Below are positions 62,856-64,000 of a stretch of 64,000 nt of DNA, piece after piece (positions within the stretch are counted from its first letter, which is position 1; each line of letters starts with the position of its first letter). A model generated the notes under the pieces. That model had not been told where the DNA came from and searched no databases. It worked only from the letters and a program-made list of their open reading frames with translations. Made by a program: the position numbers and the translations under genes. The stretch covers positions 51,090,750 through 51,154,749 of the forward strand of contig NC_081554.1 in assembly GCF_963082655.1 (NCBI RefSeq), in the 5' to 3' direction. The stretch is from Stomoxys calcitrans (Eukaryota; Arthropoda; Insecta; Diptera; Muscidae).

Positions 62856-64000
62856 CAAGTAAAAGCGTGCTAAGTTCGGCCGGGCCGAATCTTATATACC
62901 CTCCACCATGGATCGCATTTGTCGAGTTCTTTTCCCGGGACCTCTTCTTAGGCAAAAAAAGGATATAAGAAAAGAAATTGTGGTCCAGTTTGGACCACAA
63001 TTAAATTATATGTTGGAGACCTGTGTAAAATGTCAGCCAATTCGAATAAGAATTGCGCCCTTTGTGGGCTCAAGAAGTAAAATAGAGAGATCGATTTATA
63101 TGGGAGCTGTATCGGGCTATGGACCGATTCAGTTATGGTCTGAATCGGTCCATAGCCCGATGATGGTCATGTTGATGGTCATGAAAGAATCCGTCGTACA
63201 AAATTTCAGGCAAATTGGATAATAATTGCGACCTCTAGAGGCTCAAGAAGTCAAGATCCCAGATCGGTTTATATGGCAGCTATATCAGGTTATGAACCGA
63301 CTTGTACTTTATTTGACACAGTAGTCGTAAGTAACAATAAAAAACATCTTGCGAAATTTCAGCCAAATCAGATAGGAATTGCGCCCTCTAGAGGCTCAAG
63401 AAGTCAAGACCCAAGATCGGTTTATATGACAGCTATATCAGGTTATGGACCGATTTGAACCATACTTTGCGCAGTTGTTGGATATCGTAACAAAACACGT
63501 CGTGCAAAATTTCATTCCATTCGGATAAGAATTGCGCACTCTAGAGGCTCAAGAAGTCAAGACCCCAAATCGGTTTATATGGCAGCTATATCAGGTTATG
63601 GACCGATTTGAACCATACTTGGCACAGTTGTTGGACATCGTAACAAAATACGTCGTGCAAAATTTCATTCCAATCGGATAAGAATTGCGCACTCTAGAGG
63701 CTCAAGAAGTCAAGACCCCAGATCGGTTTATATGGCAGCTATATCAGGTTATAGACCGATTTGAACCATACTTGGCACAGTTGTTGGATATCATAAGAAA
63801 ACACGTCGTGCAAAATTTCATCCCAATCGGATAAGAAATGCGCACTCTAGAGGCTCAAGACCCAAGATCGGTTTATATGGCAGCTATATCAAAACATGGA
63901 CCGATGTGGCCCATTTACAATACCAACCGACCTACACTAATAAGAAGTATGTTTGCAAAATTTCAAGGGGCTAGCTTTACTCCTTCGGAAGTTAGCATGC
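62856..64000 (-). mobile_element. DINE-1-like repeat, subtype A, running off the window
   Basis: The 3' end 'caacaagtaaaagcgtgcta' / 'agttcggccgggccgaatc' is followed by inner sequence nearly identical to 48160-48480. About five ~153 bp units and the start of the core ('gctagctttactccttcgg') reach the window edge. A perfect 22 bp hairpin at 63111-63161 is unique to this copy. Confidence 0.62.
63111..63161. repeat. Perfect inverted repeat (22 bp arms, 7 nt loop)
   Basis: Arm 1 'atcgggctatggaccgattc'+'ag' (63111-63132), loop TTATGGT, arm 2 'ctgaatcggtccatagcccg'+'at' (63140-63161). The arms are exact complements. The sister element (near 48430-48480) lacks arm 2. Confidence 0.97.

Overview
This window looks like gene-poor, transposon-saturated DNA from a higher fly. 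The transposon repertoire (mariner and its MITEs, Jockey-type and RNase H-bearing non-LTR elements, DINE-1-like repeats, a tRNA-derived SINE), the 60-61 bp introns and the acid-lipase gene suggest a calyptrate, probably muscid, fly. That identification is inference; no species marker was seen. About nine tenths of the sequence is interspersed repeat, much of it nested.

Host gene: one convincing protein-coding gene, an acid (lysosomal/digestive-type) lipase on the + strand. Exons at 61442-61619, 61680-62176 and 62238-62636 carry an intact Ser-Asp-His triad. They lack a start codon and signal peptide. Two paralogous signal-peptide first exons lie upstream in the same orientation, at 50872-50988 and 56835-56954. 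Each ends in a GT donor in the phase needed by the 61442 acceptor, and each is preceded by related promoter DNA. This is either one gene with two alternative promoters or a tandem duplicate whose first copy lost its later exons. The introns between these exons are packed with transposons.

Layout. 1-2313: Helitron-like tandem arrays and a DINE-1-like element. 2313-3865: mostly anonymous DNA with SINE scraps. 3865-4965: DINE-like array with a ~308 bp dimeric period. 4966-7050: RNase H-type non-LTR element (family 1, minus strand). 7050-9000: Helitron-like array. 9000-10841: DINE-like element with a mariner in its 3' terminus. 11170-13212: DINE-like element interrupted by a family 2 non-LTR copy. 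13212-14705: anonymous DNA. 14705-16312: DINE-like 153 bp array. 16390-19806: Helitron-like elements and a MITE. 19806-23310: family 2 non-LTR copy split by a Jockey-like retrotransposon with an intact 891-codon ORF2. 24665-33020: broken non-LTR elements (families 1 and 3, RTE-like), MITEs and a 15 bp minisatellite. 33330-36230: one DINE-like element inside another. 36225-42735: family 3 and family 1 copies, MITEs. 42762-43076: complete tRNA-derived SINE. 43076-44615: anonymous DNA. 44615-47765: two Helitron-like elements head to head. 47765-50480: DINE-like elements. 50590-62640: lipase locus with intronic transposons. 62665-64000: Helitron-like 5' end and a DINE-like element running off the window.

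Several nested insertions can be read nearly to the base and give relative ages. MITEs and mariner are young and inserted into DINE-like, Helitron-like and non-LTR DNA. Jockey is younger than family 2, and family 2 is younger than a DINE-like element. Family and clade names rest on motif recognition and memory, not on searches.
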